Shown here: piece by piece, positions 12,301 through 20,055 of the stretch
How the letters are laid out: every line of letters begins with the position of its first letter
Position numbering within the stretch: position 1 is the stretch's first letter
Assembly (NCBI RefSeq): GCF_021130785.1
Contig: NC_060213.1
Location: 65,882,001 to 65,946,000 of the forward strand
Origin: Homalodisca vitripennis
Lineage: Eukaryota; Arthropoda; Insecta; Hemiptera; Cicadellidae
Direction of reading: 5' to 3'
Length of the DNA stretch: 64,000 nt
Notes under the pieces: generated by a model
What the model was told of the DNA's origin: nothing
Seen by the model: only the letters and a program-made list of their open reading frames with translations
The model's database searches: none
Position numbers and translations under genes: made by a program

Positions 12301-15300
12301 CTTTGACTTGATCCTGTATGTTTTTAAAAACTCTGATATGCTTAAACCAAGCAGTCATAAGTATGACACAAGATCTAAAAACCAGTCAAACATTAATTCT
12401 TGTAGATTGACTAAAACATTGAATAGCCACATTGTCATCTCACTAAAAATATATAATAAATTACAAAACTTAATCATTAAATATCCTGAGAAAACCTTCT
12501 GTAAAAAGTTGTATAAATGGCTGATAAATAATCCCTTTTATTCCATTGACGAATTTTTTAATTTGAATATCATAGACTTTTGAATTAATATTATTCAAGT
12601 TTTGAATTGTTATGTATAGTGATAATTTTAATTAGACTTAGTTGTACTTGACATGCTTGTATGTATACATGTGAATTATGACTTTGTCAATGCTTCACTG
12701 CTTAACGGCAAATAAATTATTATTATTATTATTATTATTTATGGGTAAAATCAAATTCATTCATCAGAGGAATTATTTTTAATGTTAGTAAAGGGCATTA
12801 TCTCACTGCCCCAATCAGTAAATTGGCCAAGATAACAGAAAAGGAAAAAAGTAAAGTAATAAAATAGACCTGCGACTGGGCCTAAACAGTAATCTAACAT
12901 AACCTTGACACTACAAATAAATTTTCAACAGGATGTAAAATTTTCAACAAGATTATTCCCAAATCACAATAACTATTACTTTGAAACACAATATTCAGTT
13001 TATAAACATAACCAAGAAATTGTAGACTCTTGGAGCAATTGGAAAATTCTTTAAATATTACTAAATGTTAATAAAAACACTACTTTTTCCAAATTGTTTA
13101 TTTTTTGGACGAGGCCTTTCGAAACCAAAGGTTTTATCTTCAGGCAACTCCACAAATAAATATTTACACATTTTTTGTTACAATTAATATTAAAATAACA
13201 TATGGTGTAAAAATGTAAATACAAAAATTTTGGAAAATTTTACACCATTTTTTTACACCATATGTTATTTTAATATTAATTGTAACAAAAAATTTGTAAA
13301 TATTTATTTGTGGAGTTGCCTGAAGATGAAACCTTTGGTTTCGAAAGGCCTCGTCCAAAAAATAAACAATTTGGAAAAAGTAGTGTTTTTATTAACATTT
13401 AGTAATATATAACCAAGAAAGTAATTAGCTAAACACAAACTATAATATTACAAGTTAGAAATAGCCAACGGCAAGCAGTGGCTGGATCAATACTTTAAAT
13501 TTCTTTTACCCTTTCACTACAGCACTAGTTGTGTACTGACTTTATAGTAGCCGGAATAGTAATAATGTGTAATGTGTCAGTATGTTAAACTATGATACAT
13601 CTATAGCTAGAGAATATGTTAACACCTTCACTGCGACAAATGTGAAGGATAGCCAGAATAGTAGTAACGTGTGTTTACCACAGTAATTGTGTTACTATTG
13701 AATGGCTTTTGATACAATGCTGTTGATACATTAATAATTAATTTCGTCTTCTTTTGAATGATATATCAACTCTCATATAGCACTGGATAGCCGCAAAAAT
13801 AACACTTAGATAATTATATTAAATACAAAAATAAATGAATGGGTGGAACAAATTTCTTTGCAAAGACAAAAACAGCAATGTCTTTCTAATATTACTTTGC
13901 TTTTATAGAACAATAACAAAACTGTACTGTGTTCGGCAACTCAGATCCTTTCCAATGGTATATAAATCGCGTCGGTACCCTACTGTTTACATACTATAAC
14001 AAATATGATTAAGCGAGCGGTCCAAACCAACAAAATATCCTTTTAATGGCAGTGGGAGAGTTAAATAATAGCCACATTGTCTGGCTTATAAATTTTTGGG
14101 GTAATTCAACTACTCTATTAAAGGACTCTATAAGTTCAAGTGGTTAAGAGAAAACATCAATTAAAGTACAAACTTTTATATAGTAATTTTGTGTATTGTA
14201 TAATATTGTATATTTTATTAATTATATTTACAATAATGTATAAATTCCGCTTAAAATTCTAATAAATGCTTAGACTTAATTTTATTCTTTGTTTAGTAAA
14301 TCATTATGTGATGAAAACTATTTTAATGCAAAAAGTTTATTTATTGTTAGTAAAAATTACGTAATTAATTGTACAGTATTAGTACTGATGTTTATTACTT
14401 TAGTGACCGGCTTAAAAAATTAAAGTATAAGCAGAGAAAATATAAATTACAATAATAGGACCAACACCGAGTCATTTGAGGTACACCTAACTTACCTTCG
14501 GTTAGTTAGAAATGACTACAATATTTTCAAAATTTACTCAAAAATTAAACTTTTTTTGACATTGACCTTTGTGATGAAATAGAATCATCTTCTTGGTCCC
14601 AAGAAACATTTTTACTGATCTTCAAAGCTTAGAGAGGTCTTTCTTTTTAAGATTTTGAACAAATGTATGTGAACAGTGTTAGTTTTTTGATGTTTTGTAT
14701 AGTAGCAAATTTTTCAGGACGACACGACTGGCGACGTTTCCAGACTATCTATTGCTGCACCTAAAGAAGTTCACAATGCGTGAGGATTGGACTCCGATAA
14801 AGCTTGATGTCGCTGTGGATATGCCTGACACCGTGGACCTGTCTGCACTGAGAGGCCAAGGGCTAAGGGAGGGTGAAGAGCCACTGCCGGACCTCCAGGG
14901 AGACCCTCCCCCAGTCCAATTGAACAAGGAGATAGTCCAGAGCCTGATGGAAATGGGCTTTCCCCTGGAGAGTAGTAAGAAGGCAGCGTATTTCACGCTG
15001 AATCAGGGGCTCGAGCAGGCCACCGATTGGATCATGGAACACATCGGCGATTCTGACTTTGCTGACCCCTTCGTGCCGCCAGGGATGAATAAATCGTCCT
15101 CTCAAGGTATGTGTGTTTTGTAGAAGAAACTGACAAATTATAAATCCTGTAAATATTTCTATATGTATATTAAAACTTTAAATAGTATGTAGATATAAAT
15201 TTGTTGTTGAATTTGTTTTAAGCTTTCACACCCAACGAGGAAGCAGTGGAGATGATTGGGAACATGGGATTCAGCCGAGCACAAGCTGTGAAGGCGCTGA

Positions 15301-16580
15301 AAGCCACCGACAACAACGTGGAGCGTGCAATTGACTGGATCTTCAGCCACGCGGCCGAATTGGACAGTTCGGGTCAAGACAGTCCCCCGGCTGCACCTGA
15401 GTTTCGTGATGGCAACGGAGGTGAGAATTGGATCTTTCAAATTAATAGATATAAACCACCATGGTGGTAATTTGGACACCAAAATATGGTGTCCGAATTG
15501 AAAATACAGCAGACACTACGGTGCATGCTGAATGTCAAGAATAGTAAAAATCTCTCATTGTAGAATTGAACTGAAGGTTTTAAATGGAAACTTATTAATC
15601 TTGTGTCTATTATCACTTATATCCTGTCCAGTGTTCAGATTCATTTGCACTATTAAATAATATTCTCTTATAATTAATTTTACTGTAATACATTGATATT
15701 CTTTAGCAGATACATGCCATATGAGTGTCGTTTGGTTTTAACCTCTGATCGTAATTATTGTCAGTTATTAAGTGGTACATAGTGAATAGTTCTTATGTCC
15801 TGAAATTATCAGTGGTGACCATCTTCTGAGATTTCGTTCTTACTTTCAGTTAAAATACCATAGATCAAATAATAGGTAAATTAATTATTTTCAGAATGAG
15901 TGTAAATGTCCTGTGTAGTTTTCGTACAATCAGAATCCAAGAAGTATTAGGAAAGGCCATTGGTAAACCTAGTGACCAAGACAATTAACAGGTTGACTAC
16001 GATGTACCAGAAATCATGCACTCCAAACCATAACATTGGAGCTGCGTGTGAAGTACACTACTACACTCTAGGTTACAACGTTCTGTGAAATTTCCAACTC
16101 ATTGTAGTTCAGTAGTTTCATAAAAGTTCCAGCACAATGCAGCCAAAGCAAGGAGCTGATGAAAATGGCTATCAGCTGGCTAGTCATGCTTTCGAGCCAC
16201 TTCACCTGATGACCATGGATGTTTGGCCAATCCATGTAGTTTGAATAATTTAATATGAATATTTAGTTGTATTAGTATCTATTGTATGCTGGGATCTAAA
16301 CTGTATCTTATACACAGACACTGAGCCAGTTACTGCTACTATTCAGAGTATAAATATATTTTTGAAAAAATCAAAGTTTCTACTCAATAAAATTTGCTTT
16401 GTTTCAGTTTACAAACTGGTTGCATTCATATCACACATGGGTTCGTCCACAATGGTTGGTCACTATGTGTGTCACATACTGCGTGATGGGCACTGGGTCA
16501 TATACAATGACGAGAAGGTTGCGCTTTCCGAGAATCCTCCTCAACAACTCGGCTACCTATATCTGTACCGTCGAGTTTAA
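62..16580 (+). CDS. USP5: USP5-type ubiquitin carboxyl-terminal hydrolase, 3' part, seven exons
   Basis: This is a cysteine deubiquitinase of the USP5/isopeptidase T family, which disassembles free polyubiquitin chains. Joining 62-133, 862-1054, 5990-6204, 7433-7555, 14718-15106, 15223-15420 and 16408-16580 gives one continuous frame, with GT-AG borders at every junction that lies in the window. The protein shows in order the core after the Cys box ([26 protein letters not shown]), the middle insert, the [18 protein letters not shown] block, two UBA domains with MGF signatures ([16 protein letters not shown]), and the His box [15 protein letters not shown] followed by WVIYND. These match vertebrate USP5 closely in order and spacing. 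The zinc-finger UBP domain and catalytic Cys lie upstream of the window. USP13 is a close paralogue in vertebrates. Insects usually have one member of this type (known as leon in Drosophila). Introns range from 116 bp to 7.2 kb because of transposon insertions. Confidence 0.95.
134..861 (+). other. USP5 intron
   Basis: This is a 728-bp AT-rich intron between exons A and B. It contains a (TA)n microsatellite at about 170-210 and otherwise nothing I recognise. Confidence 0.85.
170..210. repeat. (TA)n microsatellite
   Basis: An uninterrupted alternating TA run of about 40 bases lies in a USP5 intron. Open frames that cross it (runs of Ile-Tyr) are artefacts. Confidence 0.95.
862..1054 (+). CDS. 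USP5: USP5 exon B (QQDAQEFF block)
   Basis: The acceptor is the AG at 860-861 and the donor is GTAAGT at 1055-1060. The translation contains [39 protein letters not shown] and [16 protein letters not shown]. The QQDAQEF motif is a hallmark of USP catalytic domains. The exon ends in phase 0. The intron that follows carries the nested piggyBac elements and the RTE-like LINE. Confidence 0.95.
1540..4358 (+). mobile_element. piggyBac transposon (inner element, nested)
   Basis: The element spans 1544-4354 (2811 bp), between TTAA copies at 1540-1543 and 4355-4358. It has a perfect 15-bp terminal inverted repeat, CACGTGAGAGATCGC. A GC-rich subterminal region (CGCGCGATCTCTC at about 1746-1758; GCGCGACCTCTCGCG at about 4311-4325) repeats parts of this motif. 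Size, TTAA specificity and a CAC-starting terminus all occur within the piggyBac superfamily. It carries the transposase pseudogene at 1859-3701 and lies inside the outer MITE. Confidence 0.9.
1859..3701 (+). pseudogene. piggyBac transposase pseudogene
   Basis: The frame starts at ATG 1859 with an acidic N-terminus, as is usual for piggyBac transposases. It then shows blocks of the DDE_Tnp_1_7 domain: [26 protein letters not shown].., [56 protein letters not shown] and [19 protein letters not shown]. The three catalytic Asp positions ([20 protein letters not shown]) are still present. The C-terminal cysteine-rich zinc-binding domain ([26 protein letters not shown]) is also present. It is broken by frameshifts near 2365-2380, near 2570-2595 and near 3070-3085, and by an in-frame TAA at about 2719 (FRM-stop-MPKKP). 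It cannot encode a functional enzyme as it stands. Confidence in family assignment is high. Confidence 0.93.
4999..5970 (-). mobile_element. 5'-truncated RTE-like LINE fragment
   Basis: The 3' end on the - strand is a (GAT)n microsatellite (about 5008-5038), a tail type typical of RTE-class LINEs. The 5' end lies near 5960-5970, just upstream of USP5 exon C. The - strand frame shows the reverse transcriptase motifs [18 protein letters not shown] and AYADDIMIW, and then [21 protein letters not shown] and a basic Arg/Gly-rich C-terminus. No clear target-site duplication could be read. Confidence 0.8.
5039..5965 (-). pseudogene. RTE-like reverse transcriptase C-terminal half
   Basis: About 310 residues of a LINE reverse transcriptase are open from [14 protein letters not shown] to the stop at 5039. 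Palm motif C is YADD; the finger domain, palm motif A and endonuclease are missing. The C-terminal half ([43 protein letters not shown]) resembles the thumb and C-terminal region of RTE/BovB-type elements. The open frame continues upstream to 6217 only because the antisense of USP5 exon C happens to be open. That N-terminal stretch is not part of the element. The intact frame suggests a fairly recent insertion. Confidence 0.8.
5990..6204 (+). CDS. USP5: USP5 exon C
   Basis: The acceptor is ACTTCCAG and the donor is GTGAGT at 6205. It reads [20 protein letters not shown], then [20 protein letters not shown] and [12 protein letters not shown], ending RLRL in phase 2. It corresponds to the USP5 segment NP.E.F.F.VEE..KC......V.Y..R..Y...LP.P. 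Its acceptor is less than about 40 bp from the end of the LINE fragment. It is too short and discontinuous to appear as a simple open frame. Confidence 0.93.
6205..7432 (+). other. USP5 intron
   Basis: This is a 1228-bp AT-rich intron. I see no repeat or gene in it. Confidence 0.85.
7433..7555 (+). CDS. USP5: USP5 exon D
   Basis: The acceptor is GTGTTTCAG (AG at 7431-7432) and the donor is GTAAG at 7556. It reads [20 protein letters not shown] and then [20 protein letters not shown], starting and ending in phases that fit exons C and E. It corresponds to the region of USP5 leading into the KTTRFASFPDYL block. Confidence 0.93.
7641..7833. repeat. Imperfect tandem duplication, ~96 bp, two copies
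   Basis: GTTGTGTGTCAG.AAC at 7641 recurs as GTTGTGCGTCAG at 7737. The two copies stay aligned through CAGTAAT..GCC.CA.CACAT, ACTCAACTT and TTGAA.TGGATT.TCATT. They are clearly diverged, so the duplication is old. Confidence 0.75.
8020..9290 (-). mobile_element. mariner element with one recognisable terminal repeat
   Basis: The 5' end on the - strand begins CACGAGGGGGTACCCAAAAG immediately next to a TA run (from about 9290), as expected for a mariner inserted at TA. The matching inverted terminus is not clearly present at the other end. AT-rich sequence around 7970-8020 shows only a weak resemblance. The 3' terminus is therefore lost or strongly decayed. Confidence 0.7.
8024..9092 (-). pseudogene. 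mariner (Tc1/mariner, DD34D) transposase pseudogene
   Basis: The - strand frame from ATG at 9092 to the stop at 8024 reads as a mariner transposase. It has an N-terminal helix-turn-helix ([10 protein letters not shown].., [17 protein letters not shown]), a second DNA-binding part ([20 protein letters not shown]), and a catalytic domain with [25 protein letters not shown] and [14 protein letters not shown], the three Asp of the D,D34D triad. It is broken by a frameshift in a poly-T run near 9050 and by one in-frame TGA (Trp position of QQSSQ-stop-KSPSS) near 8561-8563. Length and motif order are those of a full transposase of about 345 residues. It lies antisense to USP5 within an intron. Confidence 0.93.
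9288..9320. repeat. (TA)n microsatellite next to mariner end
   Basis: An alternating TA run of about 30 bases directly abuts the mariner terminus. It is either the TA-rich target or expansion of the target duplication. Confidence 0.9.
9650..12740 (+). mobile_element. Non-LTR retrotransposon (CR1/Jockey-like LINE)
   Basis: The element contains an intact endonuclease-reverse transcriptase frame, a short 3' UTR with AATAAA (about 12710) and a terminal (TTA)n microsatellite (about 12717-12739). Such a tail is typical of CR1/L2-type LINEs. The 5' boundary is uncertain: the frame is open upstream of 9782 to at least about 9640, so the element may be 5' truncated or have an ORF1 remnant there. It has the same orientation as the host gene. 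Confidence 0.85.
9782..12583 (+). CDS. LINE endonuclease/reverse transcriptase, intact frame
   Basis: This 933-codon frame has no internal stop. Residues 1-210 form an APE-type endonuclease ([23 protein letters not shown] near residue 137, SDHNGL near 200). Residues about 490-740 form a reverse transcriptase: [35 protein letters not shown], motif [25 protein letters not shown] and motif C YADDTTFF near 665. The C-terminus carries the YDTRSKNQ and KIYNKL blocks usual in CR1/Jockey-like elements. The assigned start is TTG, and the frame is open upstream, so the true start is not known. Catalytic residues look intact, so this copy could be recent or even competent. Only ORF2-type sequence is seen. 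Confidence 0.92.
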   Translation: MFLNIQGLKNKISIFDSFLTDKNIFVVGLCEHWLKEEEIKLAAPDGYTCVSAFCRSNHIRGGSSIFTRNDVQSRTCDVNQFVSEVNFEAAAIFIDSLKLIIVSLYHSPSGNPHIFLENFDKLLSFLASCPNYTSIIGGDFNFNFDVTKTNNMSKQFCNVMRQHDFYYINNKATRGANCLDNVLVNYQREFKIDCDIFNFPFSDHNGLIIHAPFGSVKRKKQLAENSPDSVSYYKLFVSNNAWAHLTDKLNTYQWDGILSMNKPTALSAFQIFFRLLIDNINYFAKLKKVNQNNLSVLKHNWYTNDLADIKKRLLFLNGIVKNSKSALEPEIKAFLDLKKHYKQSVKNAKLTHNTKLINNSSNKCKTAWKIIKDNGKMSFVNNSNIGISPDSFNNSYINSVNEIKNKMGCPRYGLEELIKNLPVNSQNFAWQPITPNEVITLASSLKNSNSCDIYLMSNNLLKNIIKSIASPLSYCFNLCLVEGIFPDELKLSRICPVFKKGPKDKPQSYRPISIIPVLSKIFEMLVYDQINAYFEENNFLSNSQFGFRKGKSTIDAVDMLVQDVLSAFENKAFAQATLCDLSKAFECVNHSELLMKLNYYGVSGSQLSFFKSYLSNRKQKVCIDGEWSKELVVSYGVPQGSVLGPLLFLISINDLPNSVKGKTYMYADDTTFFNSNKNLEELRSLCLNTLKEASEWFMSNGFHLNEEKTQKISFSLRKFNENFLKDNPSTNVKFLGIFVDKTLTWGPHIDYLSIKLSRVIFLLKRLTYCIHQNYIRSAYFANFQSVFRYGIILFGNCSRIEEILVLQKKAVRTISDAGSLEHCKPIFVSLNIPTVINVYIFDLILYVFKNSDMLKPSSHKYDTRSKNQSNINSCRLTKTLNSHIVISLKIYNKLQNLIIKYPEKTFCKKLYKWLINNPFYSIDEFFNLNIIDF
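13055..13408. repeat. 354-bp near-perfect palindrome (foldback/MITE-like)
   Basis: The left arm (about 13055-13216) is repeated inverted in the right arm (about 13245-13408) with only a few differences, around a short spacer of roughly 30 bp. The arms include GGACGAGGCCTTTCGAAACC, CAACTCCACAAATAAATATT and ACATATGGTGTAAAAA. No transposase is inside. The arms contain the CTGAAGA-stem-GAAA motif described in the findings. It could be a foldback element or the result of an inverted duplication of a repeat end. Confidence 0.88.
13506..14066. mobile_element. Possible piggyBac-like MITE
   Basis: The left end TTTACCCTTTCACTACAGC (about 13506) and the right end GGCAGTGGGAGAGTTAA (about 14048-14064) read as loosely matching inverted termini (CYCTYYCACTRC). 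TTAA is intact only at the right. A second internal TTAACACCTTCACTGC at about 13619 resembles the same terminus. No coding sequence is present. The call is tentative. Confidence 0.35.
14718..15106 (+). CDS. USP5: USP5 exon E (catalytic core and UBA1)
   Basis: The acceptor is ATTTTTCAG and the donor is GTATGT at 15107. It reads [20 protein letters not shown], then [20 protein letters not shown] and [15 protein letters not shown]. It continues into UBA1: [51 protein letters not shown]. It is the longest coding exon here and is richer in G+C than its surroundings. Confidence 0.96.
15223..15420 (+). CDS. USP5: USP5 exon F (UBA2)
   Basis: The acceptor is TTGTTTTAAG and the donor is GTGAGA at 15421. 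The exon encodes UBA2: [40 protein letters not shown]. An acidic/Pro linker ([20 protein letters not shown]) leads to the His box. The intron before it is only 116 bp. Confidence 0.96.
15421..16407 (+). other. USP5 intron
   Basis: This is a 987-bp intron between the UBA2 exon and the His-box exon. A short inverted repeat (CACCATGGTGG and the TTTGGACACC..GGTGTCC region, about 15457-15496) lies near its start. Nothing else is recognised. Confidence 0.85.
16408..16580 (+). CDS. USP5: USP5 exon G (His box and stop)
   Basis: The acceptor is TTTGTTTCAG. It reads [20 protein letters not shown], then [20 protein letters not shown] and [16 protein letters not shown], with TAA at 16578-16580. It holds the catalytic His of GHYVCHI and the WVIYND segment, ending at the same place as vertebrate USP5 (YQRV plus a few residues). 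Confidence 0.97.
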
Positions 16581-18354
16581 CCCACAAAATACGCAATCAG
16601 TTTGTAAATGTAAGAATGTTCTCAATTCGGCTAGTTCTACGGTCACCTATTGGTCAGCCGAATTTCCAAAACTTTGAGTGAGCCTGTGATTTGTAAAAAA
16701 CCTAGTTCCGGTGAATTAAATATCATAGAAATTTTATGACTATACTTTATAAATATACAATATTTTATGTGTTTGTGGGTTATAACCTATAAGAAAACTT
16801 ATATTACCTCTAGTTGCTATTTTAAAATTACTTTTATTCAAGACTGATTGAAGTATTTTGCCTATCTAAACTAAAAATTGAGGCACTGCTGAACTTTTAG
16901 GATCCAAGATTTATACAAATTTAGTGATTTATATTTAACAATTATGAGTTTTTGTTGTAAGATAATAATAAAAAATTACAAAATATTATTTGCTTAAGTG
17001 AGAAAATTCAGTATGTATTTTAATTTTATATGTAAATGGTTTCATTTTAGTAAAAAAGTCAACAGCTTAAATGACAACCTATGTTTTTTATTCAGTATAA
17101 AATTATAAAAACACCATACTTAAGTAGATTTATTGTGGTACTAAAAACATTGTAAATGAAAATTCAAGTTTTCTATCATGCACTACGGAGTTCTTTATTA
17201 TTTTCCTGATTTAACACTTCCTCTAAAAACTGTGTAAAATCACATAGCTTTTAGCAGCAAGGAATTCTTACTGCTGGAAGTTTCTCATAAATACAAACTT
17301 TAAATCCTATCTTGATGATTATAAATAAAGATAATTCTGAATTGGAAATAAAAGTGAGGTTATTTTAAAATCCTCAGTCATTGAATCCTACATTTTTAAA
17401 TTTTCAACATATAATGAAGGCATTCATTTTTTACAATATATACTTCTACTAAATTACACAATTCATATATAGAAATGGACATATTAATTTTATGATACCA
17501 TATAATATATTAATACCAATAACACTAATCAACGTTAATTTGGAAACAAAAGGATCTATTTTATAGTGAAACAAAAGGATATATTTTTATAAACAAAACA
17601 TTCTATGAAGTTAGAGAATACTACTATAACCAGAAAGAATAAAAAAAAGAACATAGCAGTCTTAACTTTCTCATTAATTATAATATTGAACTACAGTATG
17701 ATACCGAGTGTATGGGAGTGCCTGGTACCATCATTGTCTGTGCAGACTACACTTTTCAGCAATCTGATTCTACACTATTCCAATGTGATAATAAAGATAA
17801 ATAACTTTTCAAAAATATAAAACAGAACTCTTTAGTTTAAATACTTTTCTATGCTGAAACCCAAAAAATGCACTAAGACACTAATGCATTACCCTTTCAA
17901 TTACATTGGGAATTATACTTGTAAGTTTTCCCACCTTGCAGAACTATTAGTCACATTTCCAGAACTTTTTTGTGCTTTTCAAGCAACTGCAGCTTTGAGG
18001 AAATATAACTGGTTATCCACTAGAACATATTTTTATAAAAAATGCAACAAATGTGCTGTCCTAGAGTAAGAAATTTTACTATTAAATAAAAAATTTATTA
18101 TTAAATGAATTCTTTGGGCATTTCAAAAAGTTTGGCATTTATCTCATTATAGAGCTCTTAAGTCATTATCTTGGTCATGCAATTTTGTAAACTACAATTT
18201 AAAATGGTTAGTTTTTAATTAAATTTCAATCAATTTAATTGAGCTAGTTTTGTTAAGTGCTCCTTTAAAACGCTCAGACTGCATAGGCAACACCGTGTTA
18301 GTTTTTTGAGCATGGTTTTGTAATTTTTGGTGATATTACGATGTCGCCTTCTTA
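16581..18354 (+). other. USP5 3' UTR and downstream AT-rich sequence
   Basis: Possible polyadenylation signals AATAAA occur at 16967-16972 and 17324-17329; which one is used cannot be told. Small open frames here show no coding features. No other gene is seen before the LINE at 18355. Confidence 0.6.
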
Positions 18355-20055
18355 ATTGAATAATAATAATAAATCTTTATTGTCACAAACGTTTCATGAT
18401 AATATAGCATAGCTATAAAACAGATGACATTGTCAGATATAACCTACACTACTCTTGTTTGACTAAATAATCCAAACAACCTAACACGCATAACAATAAA
18501 ATAGCAATAAAACACATACAATAAAACAGGGTATTAATTAACTAATCACAGGAAAGAAATATGCCAAATTGTAAACCTACTTAAAAACACAAAAATCAAC
18601 ATTAACAAATAGTAATATAGTGTTTAAAACTTAAAAAATGTCATTTAAAAATTCACTTACATTATAATATGTTTTTCCAAGTAACAACTCCTTAATGCTA
18701 TCTTGGAATGCGCCTGAATATATTAATTCCTTAAACCTTAAAGGTAATTTATTGACAAATTTTTTCCCCATGTAGGATGGTGTCTTTTCCACCACTTTCA
18801 GATGATGTTTGGGATATTGAAAATTAGTTTTATATCTAGTGTTATGACTGTGTTTATGGTTTTTACTAAAAAGGTTGTCGTAATTAGACTTCGCTGTTAA
18901 TAACGTTTTGAAAATTATTAGGCTTGGTACAGTTAAAATTTTATGTTCATTAAAGATAGGCTTACAAGAAGCCTTCCAAGGTGAAAATGTCATAATTCTT
19001 AAAAATTTCTTCTGAATTTTAGAAATTTTATCTATATCTTTTGAAAACTCCCAGAACTCAATTCCGTACTGAAGGATTTAATAAAAATAAGCATAATATA
19101 TGATTAAACGTGTTTTTAAATCTATGGTATGTCTCAAAATAAGCATTTGAAAGCATGCTGAGCTTAACCTTCTTAAAATAGTTTCAATGCACTTAGTCCA
19201 ATTCAAATGTAAATCCAGTTCTAGTCCCAAAAATTTTGCGTTTCCACTAATAGAAAATCTCTGATGTTCAAATTCTTAATAATTAAAATTACGATTTTTT
19301 GATTGAGGAGTACAAAATTTTACCAATTTAGTTTTTTCTTGGTTTAGTTTTAGTCCATTTGTTTCAAACCATTCCTTTAATTCAGTTATGGTTTCACTGA
19401 TTTTAACCTTTAATTCATCGTCATTCTTAGATCTAACAAGTGCAGTTGTATCATCTGCATAAAGTGTTAGACTGTTTGATATGTTTGCAGGGAGATCATT
19501 TATGTACAAAAGAGGTCCCATAATTGAACCTTGTGGAACCCCAACTTTTAATTGCTCCCACTGTGATTTAGATTTAACATATTTTCTACAGATGACTGTC
19601 CTTTGATAACGATTTGATAGATAGGATTTGATCCAAGATATTGAATTCTTAGAAAATTTATAAGCATTCAACTTTTTAATGAGTATATCATGATTAACGC
19701 AGTCAAACGCCTTGGACAGGTCACAAAACACAGGACAGGTCACAAAACACACCCACTGCGCTCTGGGATCCATCCAAGGCCCATGACACTTCGTCAATAA
19801 ATTTAGATAATGCAGTCATTGTACTCATCCCTTTTCTGAAGCCAAATTGTTCAGAAGATAAAATATTATTTTTTTCTAAAATTGCTAATATTTGATTTAA
19901 AGCTGATTTTTCAAGTGAAACTGGTCTATAATTATCAGGATTTACTCTCTCCCTTTTTATGAAGAGGTTTGACTTCTGCGAACTTTAAATAATTTGGAAA
20001 AGAGGCATTTTGAAAAGATTGGTTTATAATAATAGTAAGCATATTTTAAAATCTA
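18355..20055 (-). mobile_element. 5'-truncated CR1-like LINE
   Basis: On the - strand the element ends in a (TTA)n-type tail (AATAATAATAATAAA on + at about 18361-18375). It runs up to about 20055, where the reverse-transcriptase finger region begins (NQSFQNASFPNYLKFAEVKP). The endonuclease is absent. It is a different family from the LINE at 9.6-12.7 kb. Confidence 0.82.
18631..20050 (-). pseudogene. LINE reverse transcriptase pseudogene
   Basis: Reading right to left on the - strand: NYLKFAEVKPLHKKG, a frameshift, NPDNYRPVSLEKSALNQI, SSEQFGFRKGMSTMTALSKF, CDLSKAFDCVNHDILIKKLN, KVGVPQGSIMGPLLYINDLP, TLYADDTTALV, then a thumb/C-terminal part ending PLRFKELIYSG..EFLNDIF at 18631. It is inactivated by frameshifts. 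One of them is caused by a 19-bp tandem duplication (TGTGTTTTGTGACCTGTCC, near 19705-19745) inside motif A. Confidence 0.85.

Larger units (their letters stand above)
7556..14717 (+). other. USP5 intron packed with mobile DNA
   Basis: This is a 7.16-kb intron. It holds an imperfect 96-bp tandem duplication (7641-7833), a mariner pseudogene, a (TA)n tract, an intact LINE frame, a 354-bp palindrome and a possible piggyBac-like MITE (13506-14066). The remaining sequence (about 12740-13050 and 14070-14700) is AT-rich with nothing recognised. Confidence 0.85.

Noticed and set aside
14745..15105. - strand frames over USP5 exon E
   Set aside because: Shadows of the GC-richer USP5 exon; no family match.
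17605..18069. Small + strand frames downstream of USP5
   Set aside because: Short and AT-rich, with no recognisable motifs and no splice context.
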